Shown here one piece after another: positions 47,604 to 56,998 of a DNA stretch of 64,000 nt. Position numbers and translations under genes: made by a program. The DNA is from Campylobacter mucosalis (GTDB taxonomy: Bacteria > Campylobacterota > Campylobacteria > Campylobacterales > Campylobacteraceae): contig NZ_CP053831.1 of the NCBI RefSeq assembly GCF_013372205.1, positions 1,364,001 to 1,428,000 of the forward strand, in the 5' to 3' direction. Below the pieces are notes generated by a model, which was given only the letters and a program-made list of their open reading frames with translations, ran no database searches and had not been told where the DNA came from. The first letter of the stretch is position 1, and each line of letters starts with the position of its first letter.

Positions 47604-48601
47604 TTAAAAAATAGTGATGATGGCACATTTTTGCCATTATCACGCAAAAATAGTAGAGTTTTTATCTGTATGTACTCATCAGAGTCGCTATTTGCTATCA
47701 TATCTCTAACCTCATCTAGTAAAACAAGCTCGTAAAGAACATAAACATACGCCTCTTCTGCGTCTTGATGAGTGTTTTTTAACTTTTCAAACATAGCTTT
47801 GTAGCTATCAGGTTTTAGCTTATTTTTAAGCATTATGGCAGACTGCAAATACTGCTCACGGCTTATCTTATCATCATTTAGCAGATCATAAATTTCATCT
47901 ACGCTCATACTAATGGTATCTTGAGTATATCTTTTTATAATTTCCATCACATCTTGTGAGCTAAGCTTGTTTATACCATATCGCTTAATCTCAACAAATT
48001 CCCCCACACAAACAAGCTTTTTAAAGGCACTAGCCTTAAGCTCATCAACAGATGTCTGATCCTTTAAAATTTCAAGGTAGTAAAGCTCTTGTTTTGAAAT
48101 TTTATTTAGCTCATTTGCTACAAACAGTGGATTATCCTTTGGCAGTTTAAATTTCTTAAGTTCAACCAACTCGCCGTCTTTTACAGCTCTTAAGATACCA
48201 ATGACACTTGCTATGCTCTCATCATCTACGTTTCTATCTTTGTATAAATTCCAAGGAGAGAGAATTTTGGTTATATCCGAGGGCGTTTTAAAAAAATCGG
48301 TTTTAAATTCTTTATTACTAGGAAGTCCTAAAAAAATCTCTCTAGATAGCTCAGCATACAAATGTGAGTCACGCTTTAGATTTCTTTTAAATTTATAAAC
48401 CCCAAAGCTGTGATAAAATATATGTGCTACAGCAAGTAGAGCAAATATCGCTACCGGCAGAGCAAACCATATCGCTATTGGAAACTCCAATGAGTATCCT
48501 AACAACTCAAATTTATAAAGGCTGTTGTTTACCATATAAACAGCCATAACAACAAGAGCAATGTAGATGATAGAATATACAACAAATCGTCTAGTCTTCA
48601 T
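47600..48601 (-). CDS. conserved membrane protein of unknown function
   Basis: Not recognised beyond a general look. 333 residues with two membrane helices near the N-terminus (about 7-25 and 40-63) and a large charged, mostly helical cytoplasmic part with no cysteine cluster or catalytic motif that I can see (SREQYLQSAIMLKNKLKPDS, TSVDELKASAFKKLVCVGEF). The ATG at 48601 has GGAGG six bases upstream; a TTG one codon earlier is also open. It sits in a tight operon between dksA-like and dusB. Confidence 0.8.
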   Translation of the reverse strand: MKTRRFVVYSIIYIALVVMAVYMVNNSLYKFELLGYSLEFPIAIWFALPVAIFALLAVAHIFYHSFGVYKFKRNLKRDSHLYAELSREIFLGLPSNKEFKTDFFKTPSDITKILSPWNLYKDRNVDDESIASVIGILRAVKDGELVELKKFKLPKDNPLFVANELNKISKQELYYLEILKDQTSVDELKASAFKKLVCVGEFVEIKRYGINKLSSQDVMEIIKRYTQDTISMSVDEIYDLLNDDKISREQYLQSAIMLKNKLKPDSYKAMFEKLKNTHQDAEEAYVYVLYELVLLDEVRDMIANSDSDEYIQIKTLLFLRDNGKNVPSSLFFK

Positions 48602-48616
48602 CAAAAACCTCCATAT

Positions 48617-48973
48617 TTAGCTTTTTGCAGTTTTTTCAACTATCTCGCGACACGCTATGCAATACCTTGCGTGTGGCTTGACCTTTAGTCTTGCAGTAGC
48701 GATCTCTTCTTCGCACATTTCGCATATTCCATAAGTTTTATTTTTTATCTTGCTTAAAGATAGCTCTATCTCATTTAGCTCTGCTCTTTGCTGTGCGGAT
48801 ATCGACTGCTCGATGAGCTGATCTGAGTTTATGGACGCTATATCTATATCATCACTAGCACCACTATCTCGCAATGCATTTACCTCTTCTAGTGCGTCAG
48901 CAATGTTTTTTGTTATCTGAATTTTTCTCTCTTCGAGCAACTTTTTAAAATAAGCCAAATCGTTTTCGTTCAT
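48617..48973 (-). CDS. DksA/TraR-type zinc-finger protein
   Basis: RNA-polymerase secondary-channel type regulator, 118 residues. A coiled-coil N-terminal half (to about 75) and the zinc finger CEMCEEEIATARLKVKPHAR ending CIAC (two CxxC pairs) are typical. In C. jejuni the DksA-like protein affects stable RNA transcription and stress. It is eight bases from rlmH and fifteen from the membrane-protein gene. Confidence 0.9.
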   Translation of the reverse strand: MNENDLAYFKKLLEERKIQITKNIADALEEVNALRDSGASDDIDIASINSDQLIEQSISAQQRAELNEIELSLSKIKNKTYGICEMCEEEIATARLKVKPHARYCIACREIVEKTAKS

Positions 48974-48981
48974 ATTCTACC

Positions 48982-49440
48982 TTACTTGTGATATGGGTGA
49001 CCAGCGTTTATGCAAAGTCCCCTAAAAATTTGTTCAAATAGCACGAGTTTTGCTATCTTATGAGCCATAGTCATAGCAGATAAGCTAACTAGCATATCAG
49101 CCTTTTGTTTTAAATTTTGGCTAATGCCATAAGCTCCGCCTATAAAAAAATTAATACGGCTATTTTTACTAAAAATTTTTGCAAATTCCTTGCTATCTAA
49201 ACTCTTGCCATTTTCATCTAAAATGACATTGTATCCGCTATTCATCTTTGGGATATACACATCATCGTATGCGTTAAGTGCATCATTTCTACTTAAATTT
49301 TGAGCCTTTGCTATCTTGTCGTTAAAGATTATAGTATCATTTAAACTAGCAAATTTAGATGACATTTTTATGTAGCTTTTTATCTCGTTTTCAAAGCTAT
49401 CAGCCGATGATTTTTGTATGCTAAAAACATTTATATCCAA
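48982..49440 (-). CDS. rlmH: 23S rRNA pseudouridine-1915 N3-methyltransferase
   Basis: SPOUT methyltransferase, 152 residues, with the knot region [20 protein letters not shown] and the C-terminal [17 protein letters not shown] that ends the family almost without variation. The start is TTG at 49440 after AGGTAA, only four bases from accD. Confidence 0.95.
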   Translation of the reverse strand: MDINVFSIQKSSADSFENEIKSYIKMSSKFASLNDTIIFNDKIAKAQNLSRNDALNAYDDVYIPKMNSGYNVILDENGKSLDSKEFAKIFSKNSRINFFIGGAYGISQNLKQKADMLVSLSAMTMAHKIAKLVLFEQIFRGLCINAGHPYHK

Positions 49441-49444
49441 AAAA

Positions 49445-50293
49445 TTACCTAGATTTATTCATTAAAATTTTTAACATATCGCCAATGAACTTCTTATGCT
49501 CATTTCTTGGCACAATAGCGTCGATAAGTCCGTGCTCTAGCAAAAACTCAGCCCTTTGAAATCCCTCTGGTAAATCAGAGCCGATAGTCTGCTTGATGAC
49601 ACGTTGTCCAGCAAAACCTATAAGTGCCCCAGGCTCAGCAATGATAATATCTCCAAGCCAAGCAAAACTCGCACTAACGCCACCCATTGTAGGGTCTGTA
49701 AGTACCGAAATATAAGGGAGTTTTGCTTCATCTAGCAGTTTAAGTGCCGCTGATGTTTTTGACATTTGCATTAAAGAAAATGTGCTCTCTTGCATTCTAG
49801 CTCCACCACTAGCACTCACTATGACTACTGGCTGACGTTTTTCTATGGCACGTTTTATAGAACGGACAATCTTTTCGCCCTCAACAGAAGCCAAAGATCC
49901 ACCCATAAAGCCAAAATCAAATACTACAAGCTGGATATCAACCCCGTCACATCTACCCTCACCACATATTACAGAGCTTGTTCTGCCGGTCTTTTCTTCG
50001 CTTTCGCTTATGCGTTTTTTATAAGATTTTTTATCTACAAATTTTAGTGGATCAACCGGTCTTAAACTAGCGTCAAATTCCACAAAAGTGCCATCATCGC
50101 AAATCAAATTTATACGATCAGTTGGCTTAAGACGCATATGGTAGTCACACTTTGGACACACGCTAAAATTTGCCTCAACCTCTTTATAATACATCAAAGA
50201 GTGACAGCTGTCGCACTTAACCCAGTGAGATGGTGCTTCGTTTGGAGCTGGTTGTGCCTTTCTTATCTTTGAAAATATGTCAATAAAACTCAT
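49445..50293 (-). CDS. accD: acetyl-CoA carboxylase carboxyltransferase subunit beta
   Basis: Carboxyltransferase half-site that makes malonyl-CoA, 282 residues. A zinc ribbon lies at about 27-50 ([20 protein letters not shown] and CPKC), then [18 protein letters not shown] and [11 protein letters not shown]. The upstream gap to gltD is 68 bases. Confidence 0.97.
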   Translation of the reverse strand: MSFIDIFSKIRKAQPAPNEAPSHWVKCDSCHSLMYYKEVEANFSVCPKCDYHMRLKPTDRINLICDDGTFVEFDASLRPVDPLKFVDKKSYKKRISESEEKTGRTSSVICGEGRCDGVDIQLVVFDFGFMGGSLASVEGEKIVRSIKRAIEKRQPVVIVSASGGARMQESTFSLMQMSKTSAALKLLDEAKLPYISVLTDPTMGGVSASFAWLGDIIIAEPGALIGFAGQRVIKQTIGSDLPEGFQRAEFLLEHGLIDAIVPRNEHKKFIGDMLKILMNKSR

Positions 50294-50361
50294 ATTTAAA
50301 CCTATCTTTTAAAGAAAATTGGCTGATTATACCCAAAATATCCTTGCGTTTTCTTATGAAA

Positions 50362-51702
50362 CTACAAAAACGATGATATTATTGCTTTAGCTGCCATTTT
50401 ACCATCGTTTGCGGCACTTACAACCAAATCAGCACCACTTACACAATCTCCTCCAGCATATATGCCACAACTCTTGCTTTGAAATTGTCTATCCACAACT
50501 ATTTGCCCATTTTCACTTAGTTCAACTCCATTTTCTACTAAAAATTTTGGTGCTAAAACGCTAAAACCAAGTGCAAAAACCACAATATCACAGGCGATAT
50601 TAAACTCGCTATTTTTTATAATATCTAGTTTTTTGGCATTTAAAGATGTCTTTTGAGCGATAACGCCTACAACTTCGCCATTATCATTTACTCTAACCTC
50701 TTTTGGAGAGGCATTAAAGATAAATTTCACACCCTCCTCATCGGCATTTATGAACTCCTTTTTGCTACCGCCCATACTTGACTTATCTCTACGGTACGCA
50801 CATAAGACCTCTTTAGCACCGCAACGAACAGCACTTCTAACGCAGTCCATAGCCGTATCACCACCGCCGATGACTAGAATTTTTTTATCCTTTAAGCCAA
50901 TATCTACACCTTTTTGTATCGCTGTTAAAAAATCAAGAGCTTCAAAGCAACCAAGCGCATCTTCGTTTAAAATATTTGCCTTTTTAGCCTTTCTAGCACC
51001 AATAGCCACAAACAAAGCGTCGTGCGAATTAGCAACATCATCAAACTCAATATCCTTGCCAACTTCGCAATTTGTAAAAATTTTAAGCCCTGCCTCTTTT
51101 AAAATTTCAAATCTTCTATCAACGATACTTTTATCAAGTTTAAAGCCAGGGATACCATATCTTAAAAGTCCGCCTGGCAGGTCATCTGCCTCATACATAC
51201 TCACATCAACTCCAGCTCTTAAAAGATAGGTCGCAGCAGAAATTCCAGCCGGTCCAGAGCCTATAATGGCTACCTTCTTGTCCATTTTTGGCGTATCACA
51301 AATTAGTTTATAACCCCTTTTTAAGCCCTCTTCGGTTATAAATGTCTCAATAGGGCCTATCATAACAGCACCATATCCGTCATTTAGCGTACAAGCTCCC
51401 TCGCAAAGCCTATCTTGCGGACAAACGCGACCAGTAATCTCTGGAAAAGGATTTGTTTCGTTGCTTATTTTAAACGCCTGTTCTAAATTCTCACTCGCAT
51501 TTGACCTAAGCCAAAAAGGTATGAAATTTCCAAGTGGGCACTTTGAATGGCAAAATGGATTTGCACAACCTATACAACGGCTTGATTGCTCTTTTGCAAC
51601 GTCCTTATCTAAAAGCTCATAAATCTCTTTAAAATCGCAAATTCTAACAAAAGCGTCTCTTTTTAGGGCTTCGCCTCTTCCCAAATTTACAAACTCTTGC
51701 AT
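50362..51702 (-). CDS. gltD: glutamate synthase small subunit
   Basis: NAD(P)H-oxidising flavin subunit of glutamate synthase, 446 residues. N-terminal cluster ligands CIGCANPFCHSKCPLGN and GRVCPQDRLCEGACTL, the FAD site VAIIGSGPAGISAATYLLRAG (about 146), the NAD(P) site VIGGGDTAMDCVRSA and GIYAGGDCVSG are present. It follows gltB with no gap. Confidence 0.97.
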   Translation of the reverse strand: MQEFVNLGRGEALKRDAFVRICDFKEIYELLDKDVAKEQSSRCIGCANPFCHSKCPLGNFIPFWLRSNASENLEQAFKISNETNPFPEITGRVCPQDRLCEGACTLNDGYGAVMIGPIETFITEEGLKRGYKLICDTPKMDKKVAIIGSGPAGISAATYLLRAGVDVSMYEADDLPGGLLRYGIPGFKLDKSIVDRRFEILKEAGLKIFTNCEVGKDIEFDDVANSHDALFVAIGARKAKKANILNEDALGCFEALDFLTAIQKGVDIGLKDKKILVIGGGDTAMDCVRSAVRCGAKEVLCAYRRDKSSMGGSKKEFINADEEGVKFIFNASPKEVRVNDNGEVVGVIAQKTSLNAKKLDIIKNSEFNIACDIVVFALGFSVLAPKFLVENGVELSENGQIVVDRQFQSKSCGIYAGGDCVSGADLVVSAANDGKMAAKAIISSFL

Positions 51703-54700
51703 TTAAGCCCCCTCATCAGGATTTAGTGGAAGTTTTGTCATATCTTTTGGTTTTACAAGCCAAAAATCTCTAACAGCGTATCTGAAATTTTCTAAAATTT
51801 CATTTGCTTTTTGACTTCTAGTTTCGTTTGCGTAAGATATCAAAAGACGCTTTAAAAAGTGTCTAACCTCGTCCATCTCATCAGTATCTATACGCATAGC
51901 TACGACCAGTTCGCCGTTTAACTTATCTACAAATTCTCGCTCCTCATCGTAAATAAATGCAAGTCCACCAGTCATACCTGCACCAAAATTCACTCCAGTC
52001 GCACCAAGAATCGCCACTATACCGCCGGTCATATACTCACAAGCATGATCTCCAGCCCCCTCAACAACAGCCGTAGCACCTGAGTTTCTCACGCAAAATC
52101 TCTCACCAACAGCCCCAGCGACAAACAACTTACCGCCAGTCGCACCATAAAGGCAGGTATTTCCAGCACAAGCAAAGCCTTTTGCTCCGATTTTTGGGGT
52201 TATGACTATGCGACCACCGCTCATACCTTTTCCAACATAGTCGTTTGCTGTGCCAGTTAAATAAAGTGCCATACCGCCGACCAAAAATGCACCAAAACTC
52301 TGACCAGCTACGCCGTTTAAATTTATACGTATGGTCTGACTAGCAAGTGCATTATCTCCGTAAAATTTGGCTATTTCGCCTGATATTAAGGCTCCAAAGC
52401 TTCTGTTTTGATTGCAAATTTGTCTATCTATGACGATTTTTTCGCTTGGGTTTTGTATGGTTTTGTAAATTTCTTTTAAAATTTTACGCTCAAATTCATT
52501 TTTATCAAACGGCTCGTTGCTTGGCTTTTGACAGGTGTTTACGCCTCTTACGTGATAGGTTAGCAAACTTGTATCAAATTTCAAGGCAAACTCGCTATCT
52601 TTTTGCACCAAAAGGTCGTTTCTGCCGACTATATCGCTAAGTTTTTTATAACCCATAGAGGCTAGCTCAGCCCTAATATCCTCAGCTAAAAGCCTTAAAT
52701 AATTTACAATCCTATCGCTTGAGCCAACAAAGTGTTTTCTAAGCTCACTATCTTGCGTAGCTACGCCAACTGAGCAACGATTTAAATGGCAAATTCTAAG
52801 AACCTTACAGCCTAAAATAATAAGCATAAGCGTTCCAAAAGCATAGCTTTCAGCCCCTAGGAGTGCTGCTTTTATAATATCTCTGCCTATTTTTAAACCG
52901 CCGTCGGTTTGTAGTTCTACGCTTGTTCTAAGCTTATTGATTTTTAGCGCATTGTGGGCTTCAATAAGTCCAAGCTCCCAAGGGTTTCCTGCAAATTTTA
53001 TACTTCCCCAACCAGCAGCGCCAGTTCCGCCGTCAGCACCTGAGATGATTATCTTATCAGCATACGCCTTTGCAACACCAGCAGCTATCGTGCCTACACC
53101 TGCGCTTGAAACTAATTTAACTGAAATTTTCGCGCTAGGATTTACCTGCTTTAAGTCAAAAATGAGTTGCGCTAAATCCTCGATCGAGTAAATATCGTGA
53201 TGAGGCGGTGGCGATATGAGCGTGACACCAGGCGTAGTGTAACGCAAACTAGCGATTAACGGCGTAACCTTATGACCAGGGAGCTGACCGCCCTCGCCTG
53301 GTTTTGCGCCTTGAGCCAGTTTTATCTGTATCTCTTTTGCACTAGCTAGATACTGCGCACTAACGCCAAAACGCCCTGAAGCGATCTGCTTTATCTTAGA
53401 ATTTAACGGGCCTTTCATACGCTCTTTTAGCTCACCACCCTCGCCTGAGTTACTCATACCGCCTATTTTGGCCATAGCTTCTGCCATAGCTTCGTGTGCT
53501 TCTGGGCTTATCGAGCCAAGACTCATAGCAGCGGTGTTAAAGCGTTTGAAAATTTCATCAACACTCTCAACTTCACTTAGCTTAATCGGCTTTTTATCGC
53601 TTCTAATCTCAAGCAAATCACGCACCATTTTATTATTTCTGCTTAAAACCATTTGTCTGACTTTTGCGTAGTCATCGCTATCTGCAGTTATAGATGTTTT
53701 GTGAATTTGGTTGATTAAATCTGGCGTATAGTCGTGATACTCATCATCTTTTAAATATCTATAATACCCGCCCAAATTTAGAGCAAACAGCCTATCTTGC
53801 GTATCATACGCGTCATCGTGAGCCTTAGCTATACGAGCCTCTATGTCATCATAACTAAGACCTTTAAGCAAACTAATGCTTTGAGCAAAGCAGTCTTTTA
53901 CAATCTCATCGCCAAGCCCGATGATGTCAAAAAGAGCCGTATTTTTATACGAGCCAACGGTTGAGATACCCATTTTTGACATTATCTTTAAAATTCCAGC
54001 ATTTAGCGCGTGATGAGTATTTTTTAAAGCCTGTTTTATCTGTTCTGGTCTGTCTTTAAACTCATCATAAACACTGGCATAAAGCATATACGGATACACC
54101 GCTCCTGCGCCGTAGCTAAGCATAGCAGATATAGCGTGAGCATCAAGCGCCTCAGAGCTAATAGGCACGATAGATACCAAATGCCTAAGTCCAGCTTTTA
54201 TAAGCTCTTGATGAACTTTGCCAATAGCAAGTAGCATAGGTATAAATTTTCGCTCCTTACTCTGAGCTCTATCATCTAAAAATACAATATGAATGCTTTC
54301 GTTTTTAACGGCGTTTATCACGCTATCAGATAAATCTTGCAAACTCTGTTTTAAATTTTGACTAAAAGTCGTATCAAAAATTTTATGCTTAAACGCACTA
54401 TTGTAGCGTGGACTATTTTCGTCACCAAACGATTTTAAAACATTGACTTTTTCTTGCATTAAAACCGGAGAAATAGTCTTTATCCTTAAGGCGTGAGAGG
54501 CGTCTTCGGCTAGGAAATTTCTAAACTCGCCAAACGTAACATTTAAACTCATTACTATCATCTCTCTTAATGGATCGATTGGCGGATTTGTCACTTGAGC
54601 AAATTTCTGTCTAAAAAAGTCGCTAAATCTACGCTGAACGCTTGAAAACGCAGCAAGTGGAGTGTCATCTCCCATAGAGCCAGTTGCTTCTTTACCACTT

Positions 54701-56115
54701 TGATACATAGGCGCGATAATACTCTCTTTAAATTCCTGCGTCACACAGGCATTGCGTTGCATATTAATCAAATTTGGCAACTTATAATCATCATACTCTT
54801 CAAAGCTAAGATGAGCAAATTCCTCAAGATGTATCATATTTTCATTTAGCCATTTTGTATAGTTTTGAGAATTTTTAATGTAGTCGTTTATCTCGTTATT
54901 TTTGATGATTTTGCCGTATTTTAGGTCTATGCCTATCATCTGTCCGCTCTGTAATCTACCACGCTCTAGCAAATTTTCCTCATCTATATCAAGGACTCCA
55001 TATTCGCTAGAGATTAAAATTTGTCTATCTTTTGTGATGACATACTTTGCTGGGCGAAGTCCGTTTCTATCAAGCACACAGGCTATAAAGCGTCCATTTG
55101 TAAAGCTAACCGCAGCAGGTCCGTCCCAAGGCTCAAACGTCACGCTTGAATACTCGTAAAAAGAGCGAATTTTAGCGTCCGTGTGTGGGCTGTTTTGCCA
55201 AGGGGCTGGGATTAGACAGCGAACCGCTTTAAAAAAGTCAAAACCATTTTCTATCAAAAACTCAAACGCATTATCAAGGCTTGAGCTATCGCTTCTATTT
55301 GTGTCGCTTATAGGAAATAGCCTTTTTAGCTCCTCATCGCTAAAAACTTCGCTTTTTAGAGAATTTTGCTTGATTTTTAAATTTATCCTGTTTGAGCTTA
55401 TCGAGTTTATCTCGCCATTGTGAGCTAGAGTTCTTAGAGGCTGAGCTAATCGCCATTTTGGCAAGGTGTTTGTTGAAAATCTTTGATGAAAAAGTGCAAA
55501 TGACGTTTTAAAATTTTCATCATTTAAATCCTTAAAGAAGCTTTTAATGTGGGTTGGCATTACAAGCCCTTTATATACAATGACATTGTGTGAAAAGGAC
55601 GCCACATAAAAGTCCTCATCATCTCTAAATGTTCCCTGAATTTCACGCCTAGCAAGATACAAAAGTGAGCCAAAACGCTTTTTTGAGATTATGGAGTTTG
55701 GAACGACAAAAAACTGAAGAATGCGTGGCAGACTGCTTAAGGCAAGTTCGCCAAGAACGCTTGAGTCCACAGGAACATCTCTAATTAGTAAAATTTTTAG
55801 ATCGTTTTTATCGCAAATTTCTTGGATTTTTTCTATTTGAGAGTTGTCTTTTAAAAACACCATAGCAACAGCAAAAAGCTCTGGCAGATCGACGCCCTCG
55901 CTCTTTGCGACTATACGCATAAAGTCCTTTGGCATACTAAATAAAAATCCGCAACCATCGCCACTCTTGCCGTCACTGGCTATCGCGCCTCTATGCATCA
56001 TACGCTCAAGAGCGATGATGGCGTTGTTTGTTATATCGTAGCTTTGGATATTGTCTATGTTTGCAAGTAGCCCAAAACCGCAATTATCTTTGTCCAAATA
56101 AAGAAGATCTTTCAT
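51703..56115 (-). CDS. gltB: glutamate synthase large subunit
   Basis: Forms glutamate from glutamine and 2-oxoglutarate, 1470 residues. I start at ATG 56115 (AAGGGG upstream). This leaves an 11-residue propeptide before Cys12 (DKDNCGFGLL), the glutaminase nucleophile that becomes the mature N-terminus. A longer frame from 56154 adds a basic stretch with no support. Other features are HQRFSTNTLPKWRLAQPLRT in the amidotransferase domain, the FMN domain with PPHHDIYSIEDL, the 3Fe-4S ligands in CKVLRICHLNRCSVGVA and the glycine-rich C-terminal helix domain. Intact. Confidence 0.97.
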   Translation of the reverse strand: MKDLLYLDKDNCGFGLLANIDNIQSYDITNNAIIALERMMHRGAIASDGKSGDGCGFLFSMPKDFMRIVAKSEGVDLPELFAVAMVFLKDNSQIEKIQEICDKNDLKILLIRDVPVDSSVLGELALSSLPRILQFFVVPNSIISKKRFGSLLYLARREIQGTFRDDEDFYVASFSHNVIVYKGLVMPTHIKSFFKDLNDENFKTSFALFHQRFSTNTLPKWRLAQPLRTLAHNGEINSISSNRINLKIKQNSLKSEVFSDEELKRLFPISDTNRSDSSSLDNAFEFLIENGFDFFKAVRCLIPAPWQNSPHTDAKIRSFYEYSSVTFEPWDGPAAVSFTNGRFIACVLDRNGLRPAKYVITKDRQILISSEYGVLDIDEENLLERGRLQSGQMIGIDLKYGKIIKNNEINDYIKNSQNYTKWLNENMIHLEEFAHLSFEEYDDYKLPNLINMQRNACVTQEFKESIIAPMYQSGKEATGSMGDDTPLAAFSSVQRRFSDFFRQKFAQVTNPPIDPLREMIVMSLNVTFGEFRNFLAEDASHALRIKTISPVLMQEKVNVLKSFGDENSPRYNSAFKHKIFDTTFSQNLKQSLQDLSDSVINAVKNESIHIVFLDDRAQSKERKFIPMLLAIGKVHQELIKAGLRHLVSIVPISSEALDAHAISAMLSYGAGAVYPYMLYASVYDEFKDRPEQIKQALKNTHHALNAGILKIMSKMGISTVGSYKNTALFDIIGLGDEIVKDCFAQSISLLKGLSYDDIEARIAKAHDDAYDTQDRLFALNLGGYYRYLKDDEYHDYTPDLINQIHKTSITADSDDYAKVRQMVLSRNNKMVRDLLEIRSDKKPIKLSEVESVDEIFKRFNTAAMSLGSISPEAHEAMAEAMAKIGGMSNSGEGGELKERMKGPLNSKIKQIASGRFGVSAQYLASAKEIQIKLAQGAKPGEGGQLPGHKVTPLIASLRYTTPGVTLISPPPHHDIYSIEDLAQLIFDLKQVNPSAKISVKLVSSAGVGTIAAGVAKAYADKIIISGADGGTGAAGWGSIKFAGNPWELGLIEAHNALKINKLRTSVELQTDGGLKIGRDIIKAALLGAESYAFGTLMLIILGCKVLRICHLNRCSVGVATQDSELRKHFVGSSDRIVNYLRLLAEDIRAELASMGYKKLSDIVGRNDLLVQKDSEFALKFDTSLLTYHVRGVNTCQKPSNEPFDKNEFERKILKEIYKTIQNPSEKIVIDRQICNQNRSFGALISGEIAKFYGDNALASQTIRINLNGVAGQSFGAFLVGGMALYLTGTANDYVGKGMSGGRIVITPKIGAKGFACAGNTCLYGATGGKLFVAGAVGERFCVRNSGATAVVEGAGDHACEYMTGGIVAILGATGVNFGAGMTGGLAFIYDEEREFVDKLNGELVVAMRIDTDEMDEVRHFLKRLLISYANETRSQKANEILENFRYAVRDFWLVKPKDMTKLPLNPDEGA

Positions 56116-56262
56116 ACCAAACCCCTTTTTAAACATAAGTAAAAACTTTGCCATTTTATCTATAAAAAGCTTAAGAAAATATAACTGCCTAAAATACGAT
56201 ATTTTAAAATTTTACATATCTTTTTTTAACTTAATGTTTAATAAAATAATTTTTGGACAAAT

Positions 56263-56288
56263 AAAAAAGCCGAGTATAAACTCGGCTT
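56263..56288 (-). terminator. rho-independent terminator after the TorD-like gene
   Basis: On the minus strand GCCGAGT, a four-base loop and ACTCGGC are followed by TTTTTTATTTG. It ends the polyferredoxin-TorD unit, 18 bases beyond the stop. Confidence 0.9.
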
Positions 56289-56305
56289 TAGCGCAAAAAG
56301 CAAAT

Positions 56306-56998
56306 TTAAAGCGTTATCTCGTCCATATTTATTTTTGACTTCATAGTTGGCATTTTGCTTTGATATGGCTTTTTATTAAGCGCTATTCTAGCAGGGCTTA
56401 ACTCGCTTTTATCTCTAAACGGAGCATTAATCGCTAAAAACGCTCTTTCAAGCTCAAAAAAGCCACTCATAATATCCTTAATCGCAAGATAAAATTTCGC
56501 CCTGCTATGCTCATCAAACATTTCGCAAAGCTCGTCTATGAAGCCATTTATGACGCTTTTAAAAAGCTCGTTTGCCAACTCCGCCTTTTCATCGCCTAAA
56601 AGCTTTGCCATAGCAGAAAATATAAAACCAACGTAATCCTCGCTAACCTTACACTCATCAACATCCCTAACATAACCAGCTTTTTTAAGTATCTCTATGA
56701 CACGAATTCTAGCAACTCCGTCATCTCTGCCCTCTTCGTAAAAACTAGCAGTTAGTGGCACATTTGCGTAGCTTAAGTTAAAAAGCACATCATTTTGCTC
56801 GGCTTTAAAAGCCTTAAAATCAAATTTCATAAGCTCATCAAAAGCCTTTTTTGCGCTTTCGTTTATTGGATTTTGGCTTAAAAATTTCATCTGCTCTTGC
56901 CAAATTTTAAAGCTCTCATCGCTCTCGCTAAAGAAAAATGGCGTCGCAAAAAATTCGTAGTAGTAAGCCCTAGCCCTATTCATATCGCTATTATTCAT
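56306..56998 (-). CDS. TorD/DmsD-family chaperone
   Basis: All-helical cytoplasmic chaperone, 230 residues, of the group that folds molybdenum or tungsten oxidoreductases before Tat export. Opening ARAYYYEFFATPFFFSESDE and YEEGRDDGVARIRVIEILKK fit the family. I chose ATG 56998, which overlaps the upstream gene by eight bases and has GGGAGAGAG before it; 57025 is an alternative. Beside a polyferredoxin and sel genes, formate dehydrogenase is the likely client. Confidence 0.83.
   Translation of the reverse strand: MNNSDMNRARAYYYEFFATPFFFSESDESFKIWQEQMKFLSQNPINESAKKAFDELMKFDFKAFKAEQNDVLFNLSYANVPLTASFYEEGRDDGVARIRVIEILKKAGYVRDVDECKVSEDYVGFIFSAMAKLLGDEKAELANELFKSVINGFIDELCEMFDEHSRAKFYLAIKDIMSGFFELERAFLAINAPFRDKSELSPARIALNKKPYQSKMPTMKSKINMDEITL

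Noticed and set aside
50750-51229. 159-codon plus-strand frame opposite gltD
   Set aside because: Antisense shadow; low-complexity Ser/Leu composition with no family features.
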